Notes under the pieces: model-generated | Told to the model about the DNA's origin: nothing | The model's database searches: none | What the model saw: only the letters and a program-made list of their open reading frames with translations | Program-made: the position numbers and the translations under genes | NCBI GenBank assembly: GCA_002084765.1 | Contig: NBMB01000021.1 | Coordinates: forward strand, 61,903-125,902 | Source of the DNA: Candidatus Cloacimonetes bacterium 4572_55 | Lineage (GTDB): Bacteria; 4572-55 | Direction: 5' to 3' | DNA length: 64,000 nt | Part shown: in pieces, positions 10,801-18,367 of the stretch | Numbering within the stretch: position 1 is the stretch's first letter | Layout: every line of letters begins with the position of its first letter

Positions 10801-12589
10801 GGATCAGACTTTTACCTACCGCGAGCTGGATCGCGTATCGAATCAATTGGCGCATTATCTGAAAAAATTGGGGGTCAAGCCGGAAGTGATCGTGGGGTTG
10901 TGCGTGGAGCGTTCGCCAGAGATGGCGATCGGGACCTTGGGTATCCTGAAAGCCGGCGGCGCGTACCTCCCATTAGACCCAAACTATCCTCAAGATCGAC
11001 TGAATCTTATGATCAAGGACTCGCAGACGCAGATCATTTTGACAACGAGCCGGTTGACGGATAAGTTGTCTGCAAATAAAGCTCGGATTATCTGTTTTGA
11101 TACGGAAAAAGAAGTTATCTCGCAGGAGCCGACATACGCGGTACCAACGAATGTTTCGGAAGAGCATCCCGCGTATGTGATCTATACATCCGGATCGACC
11201 GGCACTCCAAAAGGCGTGGTGATTGTTCATCGGGGATTTGCCAATCTGACTTATTCTCAGACCAAAATATATGGCATTGATTCTGACAGCCGCATGTTGC
11301 AATTCATCTCTTTCAGCTTTGACGTAGCAATCTCGGATATTTCCATGACTTTTTCCACAGGCGCGGCTCTCTATCTCTTGCCGCGAGATTTTATTTTGTC
11401 CGCTGAAAATCTAATGGATGAAATCGAAAAACATTCGATCACGCATATCCAACTGCCGGTGGCGACGCTGCAAGCGTTATCTTATCGGAAATTGCCGTCG
11501 CTAAAAACAATCATGGTTGGCGGAGAGTCATGCAGCGCAAAGCTGGCTCAAACCTGGGGAAAAGGGAGAAAGTTTTTCAACGCGTACGGACCTACGGAAA
11601 CCACGATTGCCGCGACGATCGCTGAGTGTCAGGATGATGGCAAAAAACCGACTATCGGCAAACCGATTGCAAATTATCAGATTTATATCCTGGATTCTCG
11701 CATGCAGCCTGTTCCCACAGGTACGCCTGCCGAACTTTATATCGGGGGCGCGGGACTGGCGAGAGGTTATCTAAATCGATTTAAATTGACTGAGGAAAAA
11801 TTTGTCCCAAATCCATTTGACCATAACAAATCGACTCGGCTCTATCGATCGGGCGATTTGGGTCGTTTTCTGCCAGACGGTAATATCGAATTTTTGGGCA
11901 GAATCGATAATCAGTTGAAAATTCGGGGCTTTCGGGTCGAGCCGGACGAGATCGAATCCGTTGTGTCTCGTCACGACAAGATTAAAGAGGCGGTGGTCGT
12001 TGTTTGCCAGAATAAAACCGAACAAGGCATGGAGAAACGGATAATTGCATATCTGGTCCCGCATGACCCCAGATACAATTTGGTTGAGGAGATTCGAGAG
12101 TATTCAAAGAGCCGACTGCCCGCGTACATGATCCCGTCGAACTTTATGTTCCTCAACAAAATTCCGCTGACGCCTAATGGGAAAGTGGATCGGAAAAATT
12201 TGCCTGATCCGATCCATGTTCAAGCGAAAACCGTGGCTTATACGCAGCCCAAGAGCAAACTGGAGCGTATGATCTCCAATATCTGGAAAGAAGAACTCCA
12301 GTTAGAGCGGGTGAGCATAGACGCCAATTTCTTTGAGCTGGGGGGACATTCTCTTTTGATGATCCGTGTGCATGATAAGCTGAAAATCGCGCTGGGGAAA
12401 GAAATTCCGATGACAGATTTGTTTCAATATCCGACAGTTCGGGCATTGGCGAATCATCTAAGTCAAGACTCGGAATCAAGTTCGGAATCGGAACGATCCG
12501 CCGAGATACGGAAAAAACGAGAAAGACGCCAAAAGGCGGGTAAACAACGTGGACAAGCCAGAAGGGAAAGGAGGAGGAATCGGAAATAG
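4814..12589 (+). CDS. FAAL C-terminus fused to ACP and two NRPS modules (ACP-C-A-PCP-C-A-PCP)
   Basis: Family-like sequence in this frame begins near 4739, just after the break with the preceding frame; 4814 is only the first ATG. Order by residue: FAAL C-terminal part (1-290, with YGMAES and KTSSGKIQ), ACP (Ser348 in GLDSL), condensation domain (HHISVD, about 534), adenylation domain 1 (YTSGSTGRPKG, about 1031), PCP (Ser1438 in GADSI), condensation domain 2 (HHAILDGW, 1641), adenylation domain 2, PCP (Ser2513 in GGHSL). The specificity residues read from A1 by alignment to GrsA are D-V-W-H-I-S-L-V-D, nearly the serine code of EntF. A2 reads D-V-S-Q-M-G-A-I-A, which I do not recognise. There is no thioesterase or reductase. 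The last 45 residues are very basic, like linkers that dock to another synthase. The product is likely a fatty-acylated dipeptidyl intermediate passed on. Confidence 0.88.
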   Translation: MAESTLLISTHDKNDALRVEIVSEHDLEYHRIRRVHSETDPKNLDAHEIVSCGRIQLDQKVKIVNLNTDIECQKDEVGEIWASGPSTAKGYWGMEKETERIFRAYLSDTGEGPFMRTGDLGFLQEGELYVTGRLKDLIIIRGRNYYPQDIELTVQESSPSIRANHVAAFSVEVEGEDRLVIVGEVERRRQRQRQRKKEVPESHGYRIARKEKMYPVSEVDTNRPFDPQETIEIIQEAVASHHELQVYAAALIRYGSLPKTSSGKIQHGACRKAFLENRLRLIGESILEDIHVIPNGLKLSRENLARLPIEQNSNVLTEHFRHVVAEVTRIRLDQIDPTKPIVGFGLDSLSAVELHNRLESDFEISIAISPLLQDMTINELVSEALNLLEKPIEHFERVGDVNIFPLSYNQRAQWLLYQMAPYSAAYNIFISAKAIFSETLQIDLLKESFDTVIKRHASLRTVYSIDDDQPIQHIRDRVDGYWEYLHAEDWSQKRLDAYLHQVVHQPFHLETGPIIRMKVLRRSDTEHIFLLVAHHISVDLWSLLVVFDEFGQLYAAKGEGKLAVLPPHSVSYLDFVHQQAQILEGESGDKLRAYWEKKLSGELPVLRLPTDRPRPSVQRTDRGDSFRFNLKKELAEQLKRVSSELSATLFTLLLAAFKTLLYRYSGQEDILVGAPASGRDQAEFTDIVGYMVNPVAIRSDLSGNPIFSQFVGQVRRNVLGALDHQDYPFQLLVEKLKPVREADHSPIFQAMFVLQRLQRMEKATTFILPIDSPETCNSSRMEWGGVTIESLPIKQKTAQFDLLFMLVETDQGMTVSIEYNTDLFDESTIQRMSTHYQTVLMGIVDDPEKRVADLPLLTTEERDLILYQWNQTRAAYPKHICLHHLFEAQVEKTPDRVALICDDASGNKSLTYKELNLRINRVAHYLKESGIKPDQLVGVCLERSFKMVIALYAALKAGAAYLPLDPTNPRERISYVIHDAQPDIIVTADRYVDRLPESEKILCLDQEESKLASYPADNPDSGAQPNHLAYVIYTSGSTGRPKGVMTEHRAICNRLLWMQDAYKIGETDTVLQKTPYTFDVSVWEFFWPLFTGARLVIARPQGHKDSRYLIDIIQRQKITTLHFVPSMLQLFLEEFLEEDARLCDSLRRVICSGESLSLELQKHFFSRFNCDLHNLYGPTEAAVDVSYWHCEPKSQLPIVPIGRPISNIRLYILSSRLQPAPPGVPGELHIGGSGLARGYHNRPELTAKKFIPDPFSHDPKARLYKTGDLARYMPDGAIEYIGRIDNQVKIRGNRVELGEIEVVLKRHPSVRDAIATTWKDQFGDLSISAYVISEEKTVSDRELLGYLKEKLPDYMIPATFATLDRFPLTSSGKIDRRTLPSPSQIRAQNRTKIQTDLSSIYVRPRTTEEEALTSIWENILDIKQVGIDDNIFDIGADSIRCIRFISRAKKIGSAFTLHQLLQYQTVRELTDAAKEQIEIESLQTQPKPFDLIHAEDRAKMPEDVVDAYPLAALQAGMIFHSRFSKDATVYHDVFSFRIRAQFDYDALRRATRQVIESHPALRVGFVLSGYKEPLQLVYKSAEVPLGLTDLRDLPEEERETAQDQWLKTERCRSLDLSKPPALYFKIHLHADDLFNLTISFHHAILDGWSVASLLTELFHRYLSILNDSVFPEPTPDKTQVEYRDFVAMENVTVQSHEAQEFWADQLVDMTLSKLPRWKIQTESEEQEKIGLLEVRDTQIPKKTSDLLKELARRANVPIKSVLLAAHLQTLRLLHNQSDITTGLVTNGRIESIGGEKTLGLFLNTLPFRMRLGSGTWLDLIRETFRIERDAIPYRRFPLAKIQRLFRDKTAFNGEQNDLFETAFNFIHFHVYEALLRVKDIEVVDWHIFEQTNFTLGVNFGLDIFTKDVTLSLSYDSAKLTKKQVEMISGYYIRTLEVMAKNPTQPFDKYEVISDAERHKLLVKWNNTQTDLPKKPVHEMFMEQARRNPDRIALVDRDQTFTYRELDRVSNQLAHYLKKLGVKPEVIVGLCVERSPEMAIGTLGILKAGGAYLPLDPNYPQDRLNLMIKDSQTQIILTTSRLTDKLSANKARIICFDTEKEVISQEPTYAVPTNVSEEHPAYVIYTSGSTGTPKGVVIVHRGFANLTYSQTKIYGIDSDSRMLQFISFSFDVAISDISMTFSTGAALYLLPRDFILSAENLMDEIEKHSITHIQLPVATLQALSYRKLPSLKTIMVGGESCSAKLAQTWGKGRKFFNAYGPTETTIAATIAECQDDGKKPTIGKPIANYQIYILDSRMQPVPTGTPAELYIGGAGLARGYLNRFKLTEEKFVPNPFDHNKSTRLYRSGDLGRFLPDGNIEFLGRIDNQLKIRGFRVEPDEIESVVSRHDKIKEAVVVVCQNKTEQGMEKRIIAYLVPHDPRYNLVEEIREYSKSRLPAYMIPSNFMFLNKIPLTPNGKVDRKNLPDPIHVQAKTVAYTQPKSKLERMISNIWKEELQLERVSIDANFFELGGHSLLMIRVHDKLKIALGKEIPMTDLFQYPTVRALANHLSQDSESSSESERSAEIRKKRERRQKAGKQRGQARRERRRNRK

Positions 12590-12626
12590 CGTTAAAATTC
12601 CACGCTTAAATTCTTTTTCGAATAGA

Positions 12627-14690
12627 TTAAAAACTACCTATTGCTTTGATGATAAGCGTCCTTCCGTGCTGTCGCCGCATGTCCTGGTTCACCCAGGAGG
12701 CAAAAGACTCGGTATATATTTTATCGCCCAAATTTTCGACAATCACAGAGAATTTTATTTGCTTTATAAATGCGTTGAATGAAAAGGTTTTTGATGCAAA
12801 CAAATCCATGGTCGTTATTTCATCGATGACAATCTGATCATATTCATTTACCGGGATGGCGGGATTAGAAGAATAGTGGAACCTATCGCTCTTGTAGCGC
12901 GCCTGGAATTTTATATGAAATCCCTTTTGCGCAACGTGTATCCCGGCAATCAATTTGGTTTCATTGGTTTTTTCAAAAGGGTGCCCCTTGCCGTCGTCTG
13001 TATCTAAAAACATCAGATTGTAAAATGGCGTGATCCCCAGTGGGAATTCATGAGAGACTTCCGCTTCCACACCAAAAACGGCCGCATCTGCAAAATTGAT
13101 GAATTGGTCGAGGCTGTATGGGTTGTCTGGGTCCTCTGGTTTGCAGAGAATAATGTTCTCAATGTCATGCCGGAATGTCGATATGTTAAAACGGATTTTT
13201 TTATCTGCCAGGACGCCCTTCAATCCGATCTCATACATCATCGTGTATTCCGGGTCAAGGTTCGGATTGCCCACCTTGCCAAAGCCGTTGATATACATCT
13301 CGTTATAATTCGGAGCGCGAAAAGCCCGAGCAACGTTCAGGTAGGAAGAGAGCCCCTTATCCACCTCGTAAGATAAACCGAATCGGGGACTGAGTGCTCC
13401 TCCAAATTCGGAGTTGTGGTCGTATCTCACGCCGAAAATCGGCAGTAATTTATCAATTCCCAGATATTCTTCCTGGACGTAAAACCCCATGCTTTTTGTC
13501 GTCTTTTCCTCATATCCTGCTTGTTTGACCGGCGGTGGATAGCCCCCCGCCCCCCAGTCAAATTCCCATGTAGTCATTTCAGCTTTGTCATTGCGCGCGT
13601 CGGCTCCCGCGATCAGGATATGATTTTCACCGATTTTGTATGTACTTTGAATCTCTCCGCCGATCACCCGACCCAAAGTTTCGTACTTATCCAACGCGTC
13701 GTCATATTTCACATAAACACTAAAATCGTTGAAATATCCGCGCAATAATAGGGAGTAATTCTCGGTGATTGTAGCCTCAACGTACGCGGAAACGTGCGTT
13801 AAATCGTTCTCAAATGGATCCGGAGCATTGTCATAACCCACGTTTTGTTGGTCGTTCGACACAAACCCGGTCACAGAAGCGCGGACCTTTTCATTGAATT
13901 GAAAACCCAATTTTCCAAGCGCGTCTATACTTTCTTGACCCTGATGTTTCTCCATGTACCCGTCGCTGTTTGTGAACCCATCGGCGGAGAGGAAATAGTC
14001 GAATTTATTCATGTTTCCGCCAATGTTCACAGCATAAAAAGGAAATGAAATGGTCTCGTCGCTATCCAGATCCTTGCGCGTTTTTACGCCAACGCGCGCG
14101 CTGGTGAAAGAATCATTGTCAACTCCAGATTTTGTAATCACATTGACCAGACCGCCAAACGCGTTTGCCCCATAGAGCGCGGAAACCGGTCCTTTAATGA
14201 CTTCGATTTTTTTCACATTGGATAGCGGAATCCAACTCGGATCAATTCCGCCGGCGTGAGGATGATAAATCGGCGCGCCATCAATCATCACCAGGGTTCG
14301 TTCGTTCATAAAATCAGATTTTAATCCGCGCATCGTTATCGAATATTGGGGAAAATTTCCCGAATGACGGGTAACGACAACCCCTACCGCATCCCTCAAA
14401 ATTTCGGCTAAATTGAGCGCGCCCGATCGTTCAATATCTTCGGCGGTTATGGTACTCACAGTGGCCGGGACGTCAGACATTTTTTGTTCGCGCCGAGACG
14501 CGGTAACGACGATAAATTCCTCCAATTTATTCAGAAGTTCATCGAGCGATTGGGTCGTCATGTCGTCGATCTTTTCCGATTCTTTTATTTTATTGCTGTC
14601 CTGAGCCATTGCTGTGCCAGCGCACGCCAATGAGATGGAAGTGATAAGCGCGACAATGCAGATAACGTGAAACAGGCGATACGTAAGCAT
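12627..14690 (-). CDS. TonB-dependent outer-membrane receptor
   Basis: This 687-residue BtuB/Cir-type receptor has a signal peptide ending near TAMAQD, a TonB-box-like segment (EEFIVVTASRR), a plug domain (SDVPATVSTITAEDIE, RGLKSDFMNERTLVMIDG, VIKGPVSALYGANAFGG) and a 22-strand-type barrel ending in a C-terminal phenylalanine (KAIGSF). It would import an iron chelate, cobalamin or another large nutrient using TonB energy. CGGAG precedes the start. It is convergent with the NRPS gene, 37 bases apart, which suggests but does not prove that it takes up the NRPS product. The substrate cannot be read from the sequence. Confidence 0.93.
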   Translation of the reverse strand: MLTYRLFHVICIVALITSISLACAGTAMAQDSNKIKESEKIDDMTTQSLDELLNKLEEFIVVTASRREQKMSDVPATVSTITAEDIERSGALNLAEILRDAVGVVVTRHSGNFPQYSITMRGLKSDFMNERTLVMIDGAPIYHPHAGGIDPSWIPLSNVKKIEVIKGPVSALYGANAFGGLVNVITKSGVDNDSFTSARVGVKTRKDLDSDETISFPFYAVNIGGNMNKFDYFLSADGFTNSDGYMEKHQGQESIDALGKLGFQFNEKVRASVTGFVSNDQQNVGYDNAPDPFENDLTHVSAYVEATITENYSLLLRGYFNDFSVYVKYDDALDKYETLGRVIGGEIQSTYKIGENHILIAGADARNDKAEMTTWEFDWGAGGYPPPVKQAGYEEKTTKSMGFYVQEEYLGIDKLLPIFGVRYDHNSEFGGALSPRFGLSYEVDKGLSSYLNVARAFRAPNYNEMYINGFGKVGNPNLDPEYTMMYEIGLKGVLADKKIRFNISTFRHDIENIILCKPEDPDNPYSLDQFINFADAAVFGVEAEVSHEFPLGITPFYNLMFLDTDDGKGHPFEKTNETKLIAGIHVAQKGFHIKFQARYKSDRFHYSSNPAIPVNEYDQIVIDEITTMDLFASKTFSFNAFIKQIKFSVIVENLGDKIYTESFASWVNQDMRRQHGRTLIIKAIGSF

Positions 14691-14944
14691 TTCGAATCTC
14701 CGTTTGGGATAGGGTTATAAAAAAGGAATCCGTTGTGATATGACCAGGCAGACCTCTCGAACTTTATAGGAAAATGCGTTCTGTGTCAAGTTAAAATAAA
14801 AAAAATCGGCGGGGACCAGAACAACTTATCCTTTAGCCCGTATTACTACCGCCATTTATATGATGATGGAGCTAAGATAATATTTTACACCATATTGTCG
14901 AAATAAACCACCCTTATCTCTTAAATTTTCAGAGGAGCGTTTGC

Positions 14945-15964
14945 ATGACAGAGATATTCAATCACACCTTAATGATCACCGGTTTTGTTTTTGCAATGAT
15001 GGTTGCCATCGAGTATATCAATGTGCAAACTGACGGATATTGGCAGAAAAAACTTACTGGGAATAAGTGGAAACAATACATGGTTGCCGCTTTTCTGGGT
15101 ATAATTCCGGGTTGCCTGGGAGCATTTGCCGTCGTCGCTATGTATTCGCATCGCGTCCTCACTTTTGGTGCTGTTGTGACCGCAATGATCGCAACAAGCG
15201 GCGACGAGGCTTTTGTCATGCTGGCAATGATTCCCGAACAAGCACTTTACATAACAGGAGCTCTTTTCCTGATCGGAATCTTTGCGGGTGCTTTGACAGA
15301 TTTTATTTCCGGTCATAAAAAAGCGCCCCAAGCAATGCGCTGTGACGGGTTAAATGTCCACCAGCTCAACAGATGCCGTTGCTTCCCTCGTGATCAAATC
15401 ATACAGCAGTGGAGAGAATGTTCGCCGTTTCGGGCTACATTGGCGGTGGGTCTTCTGATTTTTGCTATTGCCCTTATTTCAGGGCAGATCGGACCCTCGG
15501 TTTGGAATTGGATAAAAGCGACACTTTTGGGGGTAGTCGCATTTTCTCTTTTTATTGTGATCACGGTTCCAGATCATTTTTTGGAAGAGCATCTGTGGCG
15601 TCATGTAGCCAGGCAACACATTCCCCGTATTTTCCTGTGGACGTTTGGCACACTTTTCGTGATGCACATCCTGATTGATTATTTGCATATCGAAAGCGCG
15701 ATTCAGGAAGGAAAATGGATTGTTCTTTTTATCGCCTGTCTGGTCGGTTTAATTCCGGAATCAGGCCCGCATTTGGTCTTTTTGATGCTTTATGCTCAGG
15801 GCACCATTCCGGTGAGTCTTTTCCTCGCCAGTTCTATTGTCCAGGACGGACACGGTATGTTGCCGATGCTAGCGCATTCGCGGCGGGCTTTTCTCATTGT
15901 CAAACTGATTAATTTTGTTATCGGGATTGGCATTGGCGCAATTGGGTTGGTAGCCGGATTCTGA
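14945..15964 (+). CDS. Ten-helix permease of the ArsP_2 / putative manganese transporter family
   Basis: This 339-residue integral membrane protein has about ten hydrophobic segments and the repeated half-motifs FLGIIPGCLGAF and ACLVGLIPESGPHLVF, each followed by a segment with a conserved acidic residue (TSGDEAFVM; SIVQDGHGM). These features match the family annotated as a heavy-metal or manganese exporter (PF11449). A cysteine/histidine-bearing loop lies between the halves (HQLNRCRCF). GAGGAG precedes ATG 14945. It is divergent from the TonB receptor with a 254-bp gap that could hold shared control sites; I saw no recognisable riboswitch there. Confidence 0.8.
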   Translation: MTEIFNHTLMITGFVFAMMVAIEYINVQTDGYWQKKLTGNKWKQYMVAAFLGIIPGCLGAFAVVAMYSHRVLTFGAVVTAMIATSGDEAFVMLAMIPEQALYITGALFLIGIFAGALTDFISGHKKAPQAMRCDGLNVHQLNRCRCFPRDQIIQQWRECSPFRATLAVGLLIFAIALISGQIGPSVWNWIKATLLGVVAFSLFIVITVPDHFLEEHLWRHVARQHIPRIFLWTFGTLFVMHILIDYLHIESAIQEGKWIVLFIACLVGLIPESGPHLVFLMLYAQGTIPVSLFLASSIVQDGHGMLPMLAHSRRAFLIVKLINFVIGIGIGAIGLVAGF

Positions 15965-16066
15965 GTTTTTGGATGATAGTCTCAATTATATTGTATAATT
16001 AAGTAGCGACGTTTATTTCTATCACCTGAAACCCGGGAAATCTGAGGCGACTAATATGACCTGCGG

Positions 16067-16099
16067 AAACCCTAAGGGTCTTCAAGACCCTTAGGGTTT
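16067..16099. terminator. Long perfect hairpin, probable bidirectional terminator
   Basis: AAACCCTAAGGGTCTT and its exact complement AAGACCCTTAGGGTTT are separated by one base, and T-rich sequence follows. It sits between the converging permease (+) and ankyrin (-) genes. The same kind of palindrome is scattered in many genomes as a mobile hairpin, so it could also be a repeat element. Confidence 0.7.
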
Positions 16100-16146
16100 T
16101 AATTTTTGGTTCTTGGGAAGTTTTTACGGAAACTACAAAATTTAAT

Positions 16147-17058
16147 TTAATCAGAACAGTCCCACTCTAGTTCTGCACCAGCCTCTAGTAAAACGCTTTT
16201 GATTTCAGCATAGCCATTCACCATAGCCGCTCCCAATGGATGAAGACCTTTGAAATTCGGACTACAAGCATTGACATCAGCACCTTTCGCTATGAGGTAT
16301 CTTACAATTTCTATTTTGGGTTCTTCCACAGCGCAAGCAAGGTGTAATGGAGTAGCGCGAGTAATATTTCTGGCTTCAATGTCAGCTCCATTCTCTACCA
16401 GCAGTTTTACAACCTCTATATTACCGCCATAAAATACGGCGGATATTAAAGGGGTGGTCTTTTGGTAATCTTTCACATTAATTTCTGCACCATTTTCAAT
16501 AAGAAATTTTGTAGTCTCATCATTGCCTTTCTTAGATGCATCCATCAATGGGGTGCTTCCTTTTTTACTTTGTGCATTAATATCAGCACCTTTTGATATT
16601 AGTAATTTTAAAGTAGCTGAATCCGCTAAAGCTGCGGCAAGCATAAGAGCTGTCCTTCCGTCATCTCTTTTTGCTTTTACATCGGCTCCCGCGTTTATTA
16701 ACATTCGGGCAATAGGTAAACTTTTACTTTTTGGGCACGCATTTGTGCCTAATGCAAGCATAAGAGGAGTAGGCGATTTACCGTCATGATAGACTTCTAC
16801 TTCAAGGTCTGCGCCTCTATTAATTAACAATTTAACGATATGATCATGACCCTGTTCAATTGCTAATGATAGTGCACTTGTTCCCTCAGGGTCCCTGTAA
16901 TTAATGTCTGCGGAATTACTAAGAGCATTCTCAACACATGATTTGTCACCGGAGTACGCGCAATTAAGGAGATCAATCTTAGGGTTAGCATGACAAATGT
17001 TGGTTAAACTAAAAGAATGAATCAGCCAAAGAAAAGTAATAAATTGTAAATTCTTCAT
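16147..17058 (-). CDS. Secreted ankyrin-repeat protein
   Basis: This 303-residue protein begins with a signal peptide (MKNLQFITFLWLIHSFSLT) and then about seven or eight ankyrin repeats, with units such as GTSALSLAIEQGHDHIVKLL, STPLMDASKKGNDETTKFL and ATPLHLACAVEEPKIEIV. Ankyrin arrays bind proteins. The secretion signal indicates periplasmic or exported function, possibly inhibitor-like or surface recognition. I chose the inner ATG at 17058 because GGAGG precedes it by seven bases and the signal peptide starts there; the frame extends 21 residues upstream. It lies in a repeat-rich island, so it may be horizontally acquired. Confidence 0.85.
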   Translation of the reverse strand: MKNLQFITFLWLIHSFSLTNICHANPKIDLLNCAYSGDKSCVENALSNSADINYRDPEGTSALSLAIEQGHDHIVKLLINRGADLEVEVYHDGKSPTPLMLALGTNACPKSKSLPIARMLINAGADVKAKRDDGRTALMLAAALADSATLKLLISKGADINAQSKKGSTPLMDASKKGNDETTKFLIENGAEINVKDYQKTTPLISAVFYGGNIEVVKLLVENGADIEARNITRATPLHLACAVEEPKIEIVRYLIAKGADVNACSPNFKGLHPLGAAMVNGYAEIKSVLLEAGAELEWDCSD

Positions 17059-17128
17059 GAAAATCCTCCATGTAAGCGATAAGTGGTCATATATAGGTTT
17101 CATCCATGCACAACAATTCAAAAATAGT

Positions 17129-17260
17129 TCCTAAGAAACTCGTTTTTTCGGGCGGTCTCTAAATATCCCGTAATTGCTTTATTTGCAACAAATTACAGCC
17201 ATCTCACAAAGCCGAGTTTCTTCCATAAAAAAATTCGGTTCTTCTTCCGAATCGGGGCTA
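17129..17260. repeat. Dispersed ~130-bp repeat, copy 1
   Basis: Nearly identical to 17755-17890 in direct orientation. The inner element is bounded by inverted ends AAGAAACTCG (17133-17142) and CGAGTTTCTT (17213-17222) and is followed by a small hairpin (ATTCGG-TTCTT-CTTCCGAAT). The layout suggests a non-autonomous palindromic element. Confidence 0.88.
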
Positions 17261-17384
17261 ACACCAAAATCACTTGCCGGGGGCATTCGGAGCATAAAAC
17301 TTGACGCTACCACAAAACGTGATTGGTTTGACTCATTTTGGTATCGTACAGTGTGCCCCCGGTCAAGTGCATTTTATTGTTAGC
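17257..17384. repeat. 128-bp element with imperfect ~30-bp terminal inverted repeats (MITE- or attC-like)
   Basis: The left end reads GCTAACACCAAAATCACTTG then CCGGGGGCA. The complement of the right end reads GCTAACAATAAAATGCACTTG then ACCGGGGGCA, so the ends match over about 30 bp with a few differences. On the minus strand it follows the stop of the small secreted-protein gene by only four bases. The outer ends (GCTAAC / GTTAGC) resemble, but do not fit exactly, integron attC core sites. Confidence 0.65.
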
Positions 17385-17388
17385 AGCG

Positions 17389-17685
17389 TCATTTGATCAA
17401 AATATCTAACTTCTCATCACCATCAACAGAAATGGTCGTATACTTCTTACCATTCACATACACCGTGATTTTCGCATCCACGTTTTTCCCAAAGTCAAGC
17501 TTATATTTGCCATTTCTTGGGTAAACCTTTTTGTTATTCCAAGACGTTGAAACCCTCACTGTGCCATCAACCTTTGAACCATCCTTGTGCTTGCATGTGC
17601 CGTAGATAGAATCTGCATAAGCCACCGGGATGGTAAAGGCCAAAAACACAACCAAAACCAGCAAAATCGTAAACGCTTTTTTCAT
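17389..17685 (-). CDS. Small secreted protein, unrecognised family
   Basis: This 98-residue protein has a clear signal peptide (MKKAFTILLVLVVFLAF, cut near AYA-DS) and a mature part of about 75 residues rich in Lys, Val and aromatic residues with a beta-sandwich look (YGTCKHKDGSKVDGTVRV, VYVNGKKYTTISVDG). The mature part resembles a small carboxypeptidase-regulatory-like or PEGA-like strand arrangement, which is only a visual impression. AAAGGAGG lies eight bases before ATG 17685; a GTG nine bases further upstream overlaps that site and is unlikely. It is bracketed by two direct repeats and abuts an inverted-repeat element, like a mobile cassette. Confidence 0.75.
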   Translation of the reverse strand: MKKAFTILLVLVVFLAFTIPVAYADSIYGTCKHKDGSKVDGTVRVSTSWNNKKVYPRNGKYKLDFGKNVDAKITVYVNGKKYTTISVDGDEKLDILIK

Positions 17686-17754
17686 GAGTCTCACCTCCTT
17701 TCATTGTGTAAATTATGACCGGGGTTTTAGTTAACTTTCCAAATTTTCACCGTC

Positions 17755-17890
17755 TCCTAAGAAACTCGTTTTTTCGGACGGTCTCTAAATATCCCGTAAT
17801 TGCTTTATTTGCAACAAATTACAGCCACCTCACAAAGCCGAGTTTCTTCCATAAAAAAAAATTCGGTTCTTCTTCCGAATCGAGGGCTAG
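17755..17890. repeat. Dispersed ~130-bp repeat, copy 2
   Basis: Direct copy of 17129-17260 with few differences; inverted ends lie at 17759-17768 and 17839-17848. On the minus strand it supplies the C-terminal coding part of a short open frame (17819-17986). Confidence 0.88.
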
Positions 17891-17986
17891 GAAGTGCCAG
17901 CCTTTTCCATATTCTTTGATAACTATTTCTCTTTCACTTTCTGTTAGTCGTTTAAGAGAATCTAAGTGTTCAATTCTTAATTTCAT
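17819..17986 (-). CDS. Possible small protein, C-terminal third encoded by repeat DNA
   Basis: A 55-codon minus-strand frame starts MKLRIEHLDSLKRLTESE, is strongly charged and helical-looking, then runs into repeat copy 2 at DSEEEPNFF and stops. The N-terminal 35 residues look protein-like, and the rest is repeat translation. It could be a real gene whose end was replaced by the repeat, or a fragment. I do not recognise the family. Confidence 0.35.
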   Translation of the reverse strand: MKLRIEHLDSLKRLTESEREIVIKEYGKGWHFLALDSEEEPNFFLWKKLGFVRWL

Positions 17987-18012
17987 TGTACATCGATTTT
18001 TGAAGACGCCTA

Positions 18013-18261
18013 TTGTCCCATTACGTTGACCAAATGTTCAGATGTTCGAATGAATTATGTTCGCACCATCCAGGATTTGCCCATTTTTGCCAATCAATTG
18101 AGGTTTTTTCATGCGATATGTGGGACGGCTATGTCTCCACCGCAAAAAACGTCTTCCCCAATGCCGAAATTGTCATTGACCGGTTCCACTTTTTTGGACA
18201 AATGAGCAAGGCTTTAGATAATGTTCGTATGGATTCCGAAACTTCAATAACTTTCGATTGA
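18013..18261 (+). pseudogene. ISL3-family (IS204/IS1001-type) transposase remnant
   Basis: The 82-residue frame includes CDMWDGYVSTAKNVFPNAE followed by IVIDRFHFFGQMSKALDNVR. This matches the DDE-domain block (DMW..Y, FP.A.IV.DRFH) of ISL3-type transposases. Normal proteins are about 400 residues, and neither the N-terminal zinc-finger region nor the downstream catalytic Glu is present. No flanking inverted repeats were found, so this is a decayed fragment. Confidence 0.7.
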
Positions 18262-18367
18262 AGATTATTACTAACTTTGACTAATTCCGTAAAAAAAATT
18301 CCATGAACCTAATTTTTTAATTCTTAAATCTGTGATAATCAGCGTAATCCGCGGATCGAAATCGTGC
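18262..18367. repeat. Short gap with a divergent, inverted copy of the dispersed ATTACGCAGATT repeat
   Basis: Bases 18319-18360, read on the minus strand, give GATCCGCGGATTACGCTGA then TTATCACAGATTTAAGAATT. This parallels the core of repeats at 2851 and 36631 (GGTCCGCAGATTACGCAGA, TTATCGCAGATTAAGAATT). It ends eight bases from the stop of the dockerin protein gene. Confidence 0.6.

Noticed and set aside
14691-14944. Possible yybP-type manganese riboswitch upstream of the ArsP_2-type permease
   Set aside because: The region lacks the conserved yybP loop sequences I would expect, and no stable paired structure was evident by eye.
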